Part shown: positions 42,737-51,397 of the stretch, in pieces | Numbering within the stretch: position 1 is the stretch's first letter | Layout of the letters: each line of letters opens with the position of its first letter | Origin: Caballeronia grimmiae | Lineage (GTDB): Bacteria > Pseudomonadota > Gammaproteobacteria > Burkholderiales > Burkholderiaceae | Reading direction: 5' to 3' | Length of the DNA stretch: 64,000 nt | Assembly (NCBI RefSeq): GCF_000698555.1 | Contig: NZ_JFHE01000015.1 | Span: forward strand, 1-64,000 | Position numbers and translations under genes: made by a program | The notes under the pieces: model-generated | The model's input: the letters and a program-made list of their open reading frames with translations, nothing else | The model's database searches: none | Told to the model about the DNA's origin: nothing

Positions 42737-43747
42737 TCAAGCGCGCGTGCCTTCGCGGAAGAACGGCGAATGCGCCGGCGCGGCGAGCAGCGCTTCGAGT
42801 TCGTCGTCGAGCAGCATGACCGTGATCGATGCCCCCGCCATTTCCAGGCTCGTCACATACTCGCCGACATATGACCACGCGATCGTCAGTCCATCGCCGT
42901 CGATGACCTTCGCCGCACGCCGGTATAGCAGATAGAGTTCTTCGAGCGGCGTCGCGCCCAAACCATTCACGAGCAGCGCAAGACGCGAACCCTTCGGCGC
43001 GTCGAGATCGTCGAGAATCTGGCGCATCATGTTGTCCGCGATGACATCGGCCGATTGCAGCGCGCCGCGATGCGTGCCGGGTTCGCCATGGATGCCGATG
43101 CCGATCTCCATCTCGCCATCCGGCAGCGTGAACGTCGGCTTGCCCGCTGCCGGAAGGATCGTCGGCGACAGGCCCACGCCCATCGTGCGGCAGTTCGCGT
43201 TGGCCTTGGCGCAGATGCGCGCCACTTCATCGAGTGAATCGCCGCGCTCGGCCGCCGCGCCGGCGCACTTGAACGCGAACACCATGCCCGCCACGCCGCG
43301 CCGGTCGGCTGCGCGTTCCTTCGGCGCCGATGCCACGTCGTCCGTCAATACGACAGTTTTGATGTCGATGCCTTCCGCGTCCGCGAGGTCGGATGCGAGA
43401 TCGAAGTTCAGCACGTCGCCGCCATAATTGCCGTACACGTACAGCACGCCCGCGCCGCCGTTCACGCCTTTGGTCGCTTCGAATATCTGCTCCGACGACG
43501 GCGACGAGAACACGTTGCCCACCGCCACGCCGCCGCACAGGCCCTCGCCGACGTAGCCGAGAAAGCCCGGCATATGACCCGAGCCGCCGCCCGTCACGAT
43601 GCCCACGCGGCCCGCTTTCGGCGCATCGGCGCGAACCAGCGCGCGCTTGTCGGCGTTCGCCGCCTTGATCCATTTCGGATGCGCGAGCAACAACGCGTCG
43701 ATGATCTCGTCGACGAAAGTGTCCGGGTTGTTGATGATCTTCTTCAT
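42737..43747 (-). CDS. dhaK: Dihydroxyacetone-kinase-type DhaK subunit
   Basis: A 336-residue substrate-binding subunit. The glycine-rich active-site segment GGGSGHMPGFLGYVG carries one conserved His, and GIGIHGEPGTH carries the His that binds the ketone covalently as a hemiaminal. ATG 43747 has AAGGAG 8 nt upstream; the longer open frame to 43786 does not. It sits 46 nt after the sugar permease gene and 13 nt before dhaL, so the kinase is part of the import operon. Confidence 0.92.
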   Translation of the reverse strand: MKKIINNPDTFVDEIIDALLLAHPKWIKAANADKRALVRADAPKAGRVGIVTGGGSGHMPGFLGYVGEGLCGGVAVGNVFSSPSSEQIFEATKGVNGGAGVLYVYGNYGGDVLNFDLASDLADAEGIDIKTVVLTDDVASAPKERAADRRGVAGMVFAFKCAGAAAERGDSLDEVARICAKANANCRTMGVGLSPTILPAAGKPTFTLPDGEMEIGIGIHGEPGTHRGALQSADVIADNMMRQILDDLDAPKGSRLALLVNGLGATPLEELYLLYRRAAKVIDGDGLTIAWSYVGEYVTSLEMAGASITVMLLDDELEALLAAPAHSPFFREGTRA

Positions 43748-43793
43748 TCTCGTGTCTCCTTTGATTGCGTGTTTGGCGAGGGGCATGCGCGCG

Positions 43794-44795
43794 TCACAGC
43801 TTGCGCCGCTGACTCAACGCGTCGAGCAGGACCGCCGCGAAGATCACGCCGCCCTGTATGAATTGCGTCCAGAACGGGTTCACGCCGAGCAGCGACAGAC
43901 CGACGTTGATCACCCCGATCAGCACGACGCCGATGAACGTGCCGACGATCGAGCCGCGTCCGCCCGCGAGCGACGTGCCGCCGATCACGATGGCCGCGAT
44001 CACCTGAAGTTCGAGTCCGTTGGCCGCCGAAGGCAATGCGGAGTTCAGGCGTCCGGCGAGCACGATGCCCGCAATCGCCGCCGTCACGCCCGCGAGCATG
44101 TACGTGAGGAACACGACGCGACGTACCGGAATGCCCGCGAGCCGCGCGGCTTCCTGATTGCCGCCGACCGCGAACACCTGATGGCCGAATGTCGTCTTGC
44201 GCAGCAGGACATGACCGATGACGAACACGACGAGCATCACGATCATCGGCATCGGCAGGCCCGCGATCGCCTTTGCGCCGAAGACCGTGAACGCGTTCGG
44301 AAAATCGAACTTCGTGCGGCCGTCGGAGATGGCGAGCGTGAGGCCGCGCGCCATTGCCATCGCGGCGAGCGTGACGATGAAGGGCACGAGCCGCAGCCAT
44401 GAAATCGCGAAGCCGTTGATCGCGCCGACCGCCGCGCCCGTCGCCAGCGCGATGAAGAGTCCGCCGATGCCGAGACCCACCGCATCCGGGCTCGATCCCG
44501 CCATGAAGGTCGCGGCGACCATGCCCGTCAGCGCGACGAGCGATCCCACCGACAGATCGATGCCCGACGTGATGATCACGAAGGTGCCGCCGACCGCCGC
44601 GATGCCGACGACCGACACCTGCACCATGATGTTGGTGAGCGTGCTCGTCGTCAGAAATTCCGGCGATGCGATCGACAACGCCACGCAAATGATGACGAGC
44701 GCGGCGAACAGTGGCCCGATGCCGCTTCTCAATTGACGGATCACGCGGCGCGACAGCGCTTCCGTGTCCGCCCGGTTGGCTGCCGTGGATGTCAT
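43794..44795 (-). CDS. Sugar ABC transporter permease (RbsC-like)
   Basis: A 333-residue inner-membrane permease of the ribose/xylose/galactose type, with about ten hydrophobic segments, GGTFVIITSGIDLSVGSLVA (family signature) and GGNQEAARLAGIPVRRVVFL, the ATPase-docking loop. ATG 44795 overlaps the ATPase stop by 4 bp and has AGGAG 7 nt upstream. The frame stays open far upstream, inside the ATPase gene, but that extension is a shadow. Confidence 0.93.
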   Translation of the reverse strand: MTSTAANRADTEALSRRVIRQLRSGIGPLFAALVIICVALSIASPEFLTTSTLTNIMVQVSVVGIAAVGGTFVIITSGIDLSVGSLVALTGMVAATFMAGSSPDAVGLGIGGLFIALATGAAVGAINGFAISWLRLVPFIVTLAAMAMARGLTLAISDGRTKFDFPNAFTVFGAKAIAGLPMPMIVMLVVFVIGHVLLRKTTFGHQVFAVGGNQEAARLAGIPVRRVVFLTYMLAGVTAAIAGIVLAGRLNSALPSAANGLELQVIAAIVIGGTSLAGGRGSIVGTFIGVVLIGVINVGLSLLGVNPFWTQFIQGGVIFAAVLLDALSQRRKL

Positions 44796-46327
44796 GCGCC
44801 TGCTCCTGTCGTTGCCCATTGAATCACTGTTTCCGAGTTCGCCTTGTCGCGTGCAATTTCGGTCACGATGCTGCCGCGATACATCACCAGCACGCGATCC
44901 GACATGCCGAGCAATTCGGGCAACTCGGAACTGACCATGATGACCGCCGCGCCCGCACGCGCCATCTTCACCATATGCGCGTAAATCTCGGTCTTCGCGC
45001 CCACGTCGATGCCGCGCGTCGGTTCGTCGAGCATGATGACGGCGGGATTCGTCGCGGTGGCGCGGCCCAGAATGACCTTCTGCTGATTGCCGCCCGACAG
45101 CGTGCCCGTGACCTGCAACACAGACGAAGCGCGCACGCCGAAGCGCGTGCTCGCTTCCTGCGCGAGCTTGCGCTTTCTCGCGCCGCGCACGAAGCCGCCG
45201 CTCGCGAGCGCCTTGAGACTCGACAGCGCGATGTTCTCTTCGATGCTGGCATCGAGCACGAGCCCTTCGAGCTTGCGATCCTCCGACGTATAGACGAGCC
45301 CGTGGCGCACGCCTTCCGTCGGCGAATGATTCGTGACCTTCCTGCCTTTCACGACGATCTCGCCATGCGTGGCGGGCAGCGCGCCGAAAATCGTCTTGAG
45401 CAACTCCGTGCGTCCCGCGCCCGCAATGCCCGCAATGCCGACGATTTCCCCCGCGCGCACCGCGAAGCTCGCATTGCGCAGAAGCGGCGCGCTCGCGAGG
45501 TTTCGCACGTCGAGCACCACGTCGCCATACTCGCGCGGCTCCCACGGATAGAACGATTCGAGATTGCGCGCGACCATCGCCTGCACGAGTTCCGCTTCGG
45601 TCCATTCGGACATCGGACGTGCGCCGACGGTCGCGCCATCGCGCATCACGACTGCCGAGTCCGCCAGTTCGAAAACTTCTTCCAGATGATGCGAGATAAA
45701 GATGATGCCCATGCCCTCTTCGCGCAATCGCCGCACCACCGCATACAGGTTCTCGATGTCGTGACTCTGGAGCGCGGCGGTCGGCTCGTCCATCACGAGG
45801 ATGCGTGCATCGCGCGCAATCGCCTTTGCCACTTCCACCAGTTGCCGCTTGTTGAGCGGCAGATCGCCGAGACGCATCCACGGCGGCACGTTGTCGAGGC
45901 CGACGCGCGCCAGCGCCTCGCGGGCCATCGCATGCGCCTCTCGCTGCCTGACGAAGCCCTTTCTCGCGGGCATGCGGCCGAGAAACAGGTTCTCCGCGAC
46001 CGTCATGTCGTTGATGAGCGACAACTCCTGATAGATGACGGCCACGCCCGCGTCGATCGCCGCGTTGGTGCCGCGCGCAAGCGGCCTGCCGTCGATCTCG
46101 ATGTCGCCTTCGTCCGGCTCGTAAGCGCCCGACAGCGTCTTGACCAGCGACGACTTGCCCGCGCCGTTCTCGCCGACGATAGCCATCACGTGACCCGCGT
46201 GCAGTTCGAGACTGACGCCGCGCAGCGCCTTCACGCCGGGAAAGCTCTTGACGATGCCTTGCATGCGCAGCAGCGGCGCCTTCGTGCTCGAAGGCATGCG
46301 CGTCCGCGCTTCGGTTTCGACTGTCAT
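44792..46327 (-). CDS. Sugar ABC transporter ATP-binding protein, double domain (RbsA-like)
   Basis: A 511-residue protein with two ATPase halves. The first has Walker A GENGAGKSS, QELSLINDMTV, signature LPLNKRQLVEVAKAI and Walker B ILVMDEPTAAL. The second has GIAGAGRTE in place of Walker A, the signature LSGGNQQKVILGRA and Walker B VIMLDEPTRGID. A degenerate second Walker A is normal for this group. I chose ATG 46327; the ribosome site is weak (GGAA). It overlaps the permease gene by 4 bp. Confidence 0.92.
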   Translation of the reverse strand: MTVETEARTRMPSSTKAPLLRMQGIVKSFPGVKALRGVSLELHAGHVMAIVGENGAGKSSLVKTLSGAYEPDEGDIEIDGRPLARGTNAAIDAGVAVIYQELSLINDMTVAENLFLGRMPARKGFVRQREAHAMAREALARVGLDNVPPWMRLGDLPLNKRQLVEVAKAIARDARILVMDEPTAALQSHDIENLYAVVRRLREEGMGIIFISHHLEEVFELADSAVVMRDGATVGARPMSEWTEAELVQAMVARNLESFYPWEPREYGDVVLDVRNLASAPLLRNASFAVRAGEIVGIAGIAGAGRTELLKTIFGALPATHGEIVVKGRKVTNHSPTEGVRHGLVYTSEDRKLEGLVLDASIEENIALSSLKALASGGFVRGARKRKLAQEASTRFGVRASSVLQVTGTLSGGNQQKVILGRATATNPAVIMLDEPTRGIDVGAKTEIYAHMVKMARAGAAVIMVSSELPELLGMSDRVLVMYRGSIVTEIARDKANSETVIQWATTGAGA

Positions 46328-46382
46328 GTTCGCATTCCGCTCGCGGCCGCGCGTGTGCTGCACGCGCGGCCGCCGGTTGGCC

Positions 46383-47498
46383 TTACTGCTTCACTTCCTC
46401 GGACCACAGGCCATACTGCTTGACCGCATCCGAGTCGATGTTGGACTTGTCGATGAGCATGGTCGGCCACGCATAGTTCGCGGGCACGTCCTTCTTCGCG
46501 TTGTAGTCCGCGATGAACTGCAGCGACTTCGCCGCCATCTTGATGGGATTCTGCGAGATGGTCGCGTCCTGCTTGCCCGCGCGAATCGCCGAGAGCGCCT
46601 GTGCCGTCCCGTCCGCACCGATCACCATGATGTGCGCCTTGTCGTCGAGCGGCTTGTAACGTCCCGCGTTGTCGATGGCCTTCTCCGCGCCCACGGTGTT
46701 GTCGTCGTTCGCGCCGAACACCGCGTCGATCTGCGGATATTTCTGCAGGATGTTGGTCATCGCGTTGAGCGACTTCTCCTGGTCGAACGCGCCCTCCTGA
46801 CGTGCAACGACCTTGATGTCCGGATACTTCGCGATCTCGTCGCTGAAGCCCTTTTCGCGGTCGGTCGCCGCCGTGGTGCCGACCAGACCGATCAGATCGA
46901 CGACGTTGCCCTTCTCCGATCCGTAGCGCTTTTTCAACTGCTCCGCGATCCACTTCGCCGCCGTCTGGCCGAGAGCGACGTTGTCCGATGCGACGAACGA
47001 AGTCACCTTGCCGCCATCCGAGCCACGGTCCAGCGTGAAGACCGGGATGTTCATCTGGTTCGCCTTCTCGACTGCCGGAATGATCGCCTTCGAATCGATC
47101 GGATTGAGCACGAGCGCCGTCACGCCCTGACTCAGCAGGTTAAGCGCGTCGTTGACTTGCTGCTGCGCATCGCCGTTGGCGTTGGTCTGCACGAGGTCGA
47201 AGTTCTGCTCCTTCGACCCGCGTTCGACACCGGCCTTCAGGCCCACGAAGAACGCGTTGTTCAACGTCGCGATCGAGAAGCCGATCTTCGGTTTGCTGCC
47301 GCTCGCCGCAGCCGAGGCCGGGGCCGGCGCGCTCGCCGGCGGGCTTGCGCTGTCGCTCGCGCTCTTGCTGGCGCTGCTGCCCGACGACGCGTTCTCGCTC
47401 TTGTTGCATCCCGCGAGCGCCGCTGCGCACAGCAGCAATGCCCCGGTGGACTTGCCGAATGTTCCCCAACTATCGAACCGTGCTGAACTCCAGGCCAT
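46383..47498 (-). CDS. Sugar ABC transporter substrate-binding lipoprotein (RbsB-like)
   Basis: A 371-residue protein. The signal peptide ends in the lipobox ALAGC, followed by an unusual Ser/Ala/Pro-rich linker of about 40 residues, then a periplasmic-binding domain of the LacI/ribose type (KPKIGFSIATLNNAFFVGLK; DAVFGANDDNTVGA; VIGADGTAQALSAI). ATG 47498 has AAGGAG 6 nt upstream. Context points to 5-deoxyribose, methylthioribose or a similar deoxysugar as ligand; the sequence does not prove it. Confidence 0.9.
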   Translation of the reverse strand: MAWSSARFDSWGTFGKSTGALLLCAAALAGCNKSENASSGSSASKSASDSASPPASAPAPASAAASGSKPKIGFSIATLNNAFFVGLKAGVERGSKEQNFDLVQTNANGDAQQQVNDALNLLSQGVTALVLNPIDSKAIIPAVEKANQMNIPVFTLDRGSDGGKVTSFVASDNVALGQTAAKWIAEQLKKRYGSEKGNVVDLIGLVGTTAATDREKGFSDEIAKYPDIKVVARQEGAFDQEKSLNAMTNILQKYPQIDAVFGANDDNTVGAEKAIDNAGRYKPLDDKAHIMVIGADGTAQALSAIRAGKQDATISQNPIKMAAKSLQFIADYNAKKDVPANYAWPTMLIDKSNIDSDAVKQYGLWSEEVKQ

Positions 47499-47556
47499 GA
47501 CTGTCTCCTTTTTACGAGTTGTTCATTGCAGTTAGCTTGATGTCTTGTCGCGAATG

Positions 47557-48225
47557 TCAGTCGTCCTTGCTGCGCTTGCCGTACGTCTTGAATCTGTCCA
47601 GCACTTCATGCATCTGCTCGCCGGTCAGCACCGGCGGCGCGCCGAGTTGCAGCGCCAGCAGGTATTGCCTGGCGAGCACTTCGACTTCATGCGCGAGCCA
47701 CACGGCCCGCGACAAATCCGCGCCGAGCGCCACGACACCGTGATGCGCGAGCAGGCACGCCCGCCGTCCTTCGAGCGCGGCGAGCGCGTGATCCGACAGC
47801 GCCTGCGTGCCGAACAGCGCATACGGCGCGCAGCGAATCGACGCGCCGCCCGCGGCTGCGACCATGTAATGCACAGCCGGAATGTCGCGGCCCTGAATGG
47901 CGAGCGCCGTTGCCGCCGTCGAATGCGTGTGGACGACCGCATGCATCTCGGGACGCGCCCGCAGCAGGTCGCGATGAATCCGCCATTCCGATGACGGACG
48001 CTGGACGCGCAGCACGTCGTCGCCGTCGCATACGCCGAGCGGCAAATAGACGATGCCTTCTGCACTGAGCTCACGCGCGGGAACGCCGCTCGGCGTGATC
48101 AGCAGGCCATCGCCGAAGCGCGCGCTGACGTTGCCGGACGTCCCCTGATTGATGCCGAGCCGTTCCATTTCCAGCGCCGTGTCGACGATGCCATGGCGCA
48201 GCGCATCTTCATTCGTCGCGTTCAT
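47557..48225 (-). CDS. Class II aldolase/adducin-family protein (DrdA/Ald2-like)
   Basis: A 222-residue Zn-dependent aldolase. The phosphate-binding part is NQGTSGNVSARFGDGLLITP, the Zn ligands are HTHSTAA (two His) and LLAHHGVVALG, and a catalytic acidic residue is expected in PSSEWRIHRDL. ATG 48225 overlaps the isomerase stop by 4 bp. With MtnK- and MtnA-like genes upstream, the expected reaction is cleavage of 5-deoxyribulose-1-phosphate or methylthioribulose-1-phosphate to DHAP and (methylthio)acetaldehyde. The alternative, MtnB dehydratase, belongs to the same fold, but no mtnC or mtnD gene follows, which favours the aldolase. Confidence 0.85.
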   Translation of the reverse strand: MNATNEDALRHGIVDTALEMERLGINQGTSGNVSARFGDGLLITPSGVPARELSAEGIVYLPLGVCDGDDVLRVQRPSSEWRIHRDLLRARPEMHAVVHTHSTAATALAIQGRDIPAVHYMVAAAGGASIRCAPYALFGTQALSDHALAALEGRRACLLAHHGVVALGADLSRAVWLAHEVEVLARQYLLALQLGAPPVLTGEQMHEVLDRFKTYGKRSKDD

Positions 48226-49301
48226 GCCGCGCTGCCTTCGGCGGCGAAGAGGCTTTTGAGCGATCGTTCGAACGGTGCCTCGACGATGCCGCGCTCCGTG
48301 ATGAAGCCGGTGACGAGCGCGTGCGGCGTCACATCGAACGCGGGGTTGCGCGCCTTGATGTGCTCGGGCGCGACACGCTTCCCCGCGAGGTGCGTGACCT
48401 CGCTGCCGGAGCGCTCCTCGATCTCGATGCGTTCGCCCGTCGCCGTCGAGAAGTCCAGCGTCGACGAAGGGCACGCGACATAGAACGGGATGCCGTAATG
48501 GCGCGCGGCGATCGCGAGGCCCAGCGTGCCGATCTTGTTCGCGAAGTCGCCGTTCGCGGCCACCCGGTCCGTGCCGACGATGACGAGATCGACCAGCCCC
48601 TGCGACATGATCGATGCAGCGGCGCCATCCATGATGAGCGTGACGTCGACACCCGCCTGCTGCAGTTCGAACGCGGTGAGGCGCGCGCCTTGCAGCAGGG
48701 GGCGCGTTTCATCGGCGAAGACGCTGAACGCGATGCCCGCGCGATGCGCCGCATAGATCGGGGCGGTAGCGGTGCCGAGACCGGTCGTCGCGAGCGCGCC
48801 CGCATTGCAGTGCGTGAGCACGCCGTTGCCCTCGCCGATCAGCGACATGCCATGCACGCCGATGCCTTCGCACAGCGCGATGTCCTCTTCATGGATGCGC
48901 GTCGCTTCATCGACGAGCACGTCGTACAGCACCGCCGTGTCCTGCGTATCGCATTCGCGCGCGCGCTTCATCATGCGCCCGAGGCTCCAGCTGAGATTCA
49001 CGGCGGTCGGACGCGCGGTATCGAGCCACGCCGCGCGCCGTTCGAGTTCCGCGCGAAACTGCGCCACCGGCAACGTGCGGGCATCCTGCATCGCGACGCA
49101 CAAGCCATACCCCGCCGCAACACCGATGGCCGGCGCGCCGCGCACGCGCAGTTCGTGGATCGCGCGCCACACCTCGGCGGCGTCGGCGACGTGTTCCACG
49201 ACGATCTCGTGCGGCAGGCGCGTCTGATCGAGCAGCAGCAGCTTGCCGTCACGCCATTCGATGGTCGGGGCCAGCGTCGGGAACAAGGTCTGCGAATTCA
49301 T
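48222..49301 (-). CDS. mtnA: Methylthioribose-1-phosphate isomerase family protein (MtnA/DrdI-like)
   Basis: A 359-residue aldose-1-phosphate isomerase. The catalytic Cys is in LTHCNAGALATTG and the catalytic Asp in IVGTDRVAANGDFANKIGT; RVRGAPAIGVAAGYG near the N-terminus binds the phosphate. ATG 49301 has GGAG 5 nt upstream. It converts 5-methylthioribose-1-phosphate, or 5-deoxyribose-1-phosphate in the disposal pathway, to the ribulose-1-phosphate. It lies between the kinase (11-nt gap) and the aldolase (4-bp overlap). Confidence 0.92.
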   Translation of the reverse strand: MNSQTLFPTLAPTIEWRDGKLLLLDQTRLPHEIVVEHVADAAEVWRAIHELRVRGAPAIGVAAGYGLCVAMQDARTLPVAQFRAELERRAAWLDTARPTAVNLSWSLGRMMKRARECDTQDTAVLYDVLVDEATRIHEEDIALCEGIGVHGMSLIGEGNGVLTHCNAGALATTGLGTATAPIYAAHRAGIAFSVFADETRPLLQGARLTAFELQQAGVDVTLIMDGAAASIMSQGLVDLVIVGTDRVAANGDFANKIGTLGLAIAARHYGIPFYVACPSSTLDFSTATGERIEIEERSGSEVTHLAGKRVAPEHIKARNPAFDVTPHALVTGFITERGIVEAPFERSLKSLFAAEGSAA

Positions 49302-49312
49302 TGATGCTCCGT

Positions 49313-50581
49313 TCAGCGTTGTGCGAGGGCATCGCGCGCCATGTCGCGCGCAAGCATAACGACGTCTTCGATATCGGTGAGCGCGTTTCGCTGCACGAGC
49401 AGCGCTTCGGCGCAGCGCAGGCAGCGCACTTCGATTTGCGCACGCAATTCGGCATCGGGAATGCGCGTGATTTCCGCCACCTTCGCCATGCCGACGATGC
49501 GCCGGATCATCTTGCACCCCGCGAAGCCCAGCGTATCCGCGAGCAGCCGCCGCATGAAATGCGCGCGATACGCATCGACCGCACGGCTATCCGCCGATCC
49601 GCCGATGAAAGGCCGGCCGCTGCGGTTTTCGTGATCGCGCCACAGCGCGAGAAACTTCGCGCTGAAGCCGTTCCAGATGCGCGTGGTCTGCGCCAGCAGC
49701 CATTCCTGATACGCGACGGGATCGCCACCATCGAGGCGGCCGTGATAGTCACGCGAGAAATACGCGAGCAAGAGATTCGCGATCAGCGCGCCGATGTCGA
49801 AACCCATCGGCCCGTAGAACGCGAACTCCGGATCGATCACATAGGTCTCGCGCTCGTTGACCATGATCGAGCCGGTGTGCAGATCGCCATGCAGCAAGGT
49901 CTCCGCATGATTCATGAAGGCCCACTTCATGTCGGCTGCGGCCATGCGCAACGCGTCGCTGGTGCGAAGCCGTTCGAGCGCGGACTTCGGCAACGCCGGA
50001 CTGTAGACGTTGGACGGATGGTCTTCGAACGGGAACGTGAAGACCAGATCCTCGGTGATGCGGCACAGCTCGGCATTGACCGCGCCGCCCACCGCCTGCT
50101 TCTTGATGTCGGGTGCAAGATACAGATCGGAGCCGAAGAACAGCGTCTGCGCGAGATACGTCGACAGATGATCGGCCATCAGCGGATACGTGACGCCATC
50201 CATCAGCCCTTGCCGCAAGATGCGATGCGACGAGAGATGCTGCATGACCATCAGGAAGCGCTTGCCATCGGCGTGATAGACCTGCGGCACGTGTTGCGGA
50301 CAGAGCGCGCCGAAGCGGCGCAACGCCGCGACCTCATGGTCCATGCGCTGACACGACAGCGGCCAGTTCTTCCCGACGAGCCGCAGAAACGGCGGCGCCT
50401 GCTTGACGACGACGCTGCGCTCCCGCGCCTTCGCATTGGTCACGAAGTACACGAAGTTCAGATTGCCGTCGCCTACTTCGACGACTTCCAGATCGTCGGG
50501 ATCGCCCAGACGGGCGCGCACCTCGGCGATGCAGCCCAGGTAATCGGCAAGCGCCGATGCGGTGAATGCCTCGAACTCCAT
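49313..50581 (-). CDS. mtnK: Methylthioribose kinase family protein (MtnK/DrdK-like)
   Basis: A 422-residue APH-fold kinase. The nucleotide loop is EVGDGNLNFVYFV; the catalytic loop is LLHGDLHTGSIMVN and the metal-binding part is VIDPEFAFYGPMGFDIGAL, all diagnostic of MtnK. I chose ATG 50581 with GGAGGAG 6 nt upstream; the longer open frame to 51001 lies inside the GntR gene. It phosphorylates C1 of a free 5-modified ribose, which fits uptake of that sugar by the ABC transporter in the same operon. Confidence 0.93.
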   Translation of the reverse strand: MEFEAFTASALADYLGCIAEVRARLGDPDDLEVVEVGDGNLNFVYFVTNAKARERSVVVKQAPPFLRLVGKNWPLSCQRMDHEVAALRRFGALCPQHVPQVYHADGKRFLMVMQHLSSHRILRQGLMDGVTYPLMADHLSTYLAQTLFFGSDLYLAPDIKKQAVGGAVNAELCRITEDLVFTFPFEDHPSNVYSPALPKSALERLRTSDALRMAAADMKWAFMNHAETLLHGDLHTGSIMVNERETYVIDPEFAFYGPMGFDIGALIANLLLAYFSRDYHGRLDGGDPVAYQEWLLAQTTRIWNGFSAKFLALWRDHENRSGRPFIGGSADSRAVDAYRAHFMRRLLADTLGFAGCKMIRRIVGMAKVAEITRIPDAELRAQIEVRCLRCAEALLVQRNALTDIEDVVMLARDMARDALAQR

Positions 50582-50627
50582 CGGTGTCTCCTCCGATGTG
50601 TTACAAAGCGCAAGCCATCGACACGCT

Positions 50628-51347
50628 TCAGCGACGTTTGCGCACCAGATCGAACTTGAAGATGCTCGTGTTGTAGTAGTCGTTGCTATAGCAAAGCGGC
50701 TGGCCGCTCTGATCGAAATCCACTTCGTCCAGCAGCAAAAACAGGCCGAAACCATCGCCCAGTTCGGGCAGATCGCGCGGCGTGAGAATGGTCGGCTGTA
50801 TCGACGTATGCGTATGCGACAAGCGCCGCCCGGCACGCGCGAACATGCCGAAGAGCGATTCGCCCAGCTCTCCGTCCGCGGCATCGAACAGCGTCTTCGG
50901 AATGGTGTCGATGCAGTACGCCGCGATCGCATCGTCCGCGCGGCGCACGCGCTCGATGCGCAGGCATGCGTCGCCCGCCTGAATGCCCAGCTTTTCCGCA
51001 AGACTCTCCGACGCCGCGATGGTGTCCATCTGGATGCGGCTCGTCGACGGCACCGCGCCGACGCTCTTGATCATGTCGGTCACGGACATCAGATCATCCA
51101 GCCCGCCCTGCAGCTTGAGCGAAATTTGTCTGATGAAGGTGCCGCGGCCCTGCACGCGTTCCAGCAGTCCATGCGAGATCATCTGCGCGACCGCTTCACG
51201 CAAGCTCGAGCGTCCGACGCCGAGCAGCTCGCACAACTCGATTTCCGTGGGTATCTGGTCACCGGGCTTGAGCTTGCGCTCGCGGATCATCGTGAGGAGC
51301 GAGTCCTGAATCTTGTCGCTCATCGAACGTTCGACGCTTAGACGCAT
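50628..51347 (-). CDS. GntR-family (HutC/UTRA-type) transcriptional regulator of the deoxysugar operon
   Basis: A 239-residue protein with a winged helix in residues 10-75 (LKPGDQIPTEIELCELLGVG, RSSLREAVAQMISHGLLERV, QGRGTFI) and a UTRA effector domain (ACLRIERVRRADDAIAAYCI to YNTSIFKFDLVRKR). First gene of the minus-strand operon, 46 nt before mtnK. An 18-bp palindrome lies 33 nt upstream of its start, so it probably represses its own operon until a sugar phosphate binds. Confidence 0.88.
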   Translation of the reverse strand: MRLSVERSMSDKIQDSLLTMIRERKLKPGDQIPTEIELCELLGVGRSSLREAVAQMISHGLLERVQGRGTFIRQISLKLQGGLDDLMSVTDMIKSVGAVPSTSRIQMDTIAASESLAEKLGIQAGDACLRIERVRRADDAIAAYCIDTIPKTLFDAADGELGESLFGMFARAGRRLSHTHTSIQPTILTPRDLPELGDGFGLFLLLDEVDFDQSGQPLCYSNDYYNTSIFKFDLVRKRR

Positions 51348-51379
51348 GGTGCTCTCGCAAGTGGCCCGGCGTCAAATAT

Positions 51380-51397
51380 ACATCAGACGTCTGATGT
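51380..51397. promoter_or_regulatory. Perfect 18-bp palindrome upstream of the GntR/mtnK operon, probable operator
   Basis: ACATCAGACGTCTGATGT, fully self-complementary, 33 nt upstream of the GntR start codon and therefore near the operon promoter. This is a good size and shape for a GntR/HutC dimer. The rest of the gap to the Crp-family gene (51398-51692) shows no gene. Confidence 0.72.

Noticed and set aside
43794..45881. A 695-codon minus-strand frame covering the sugar permease and much of the ATPase gene
   Set aside because: Only the last 333 residues look like protein; the upstream part is Arg/Gly-rich shadow of the ATPase gene in another frame. The real start at 44795 has a ribosome site and a 4-bp overlap.
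48222..49301. eIF2B-like or ribose-1,5-bisphosphate isomerase assignment for the MtnA-like protein
   Set aside because: The Cys in HCNAGALATTG, the Asp in TDRVAANGD and the adjacent MtnK-like kinase fit the MtnA group better.
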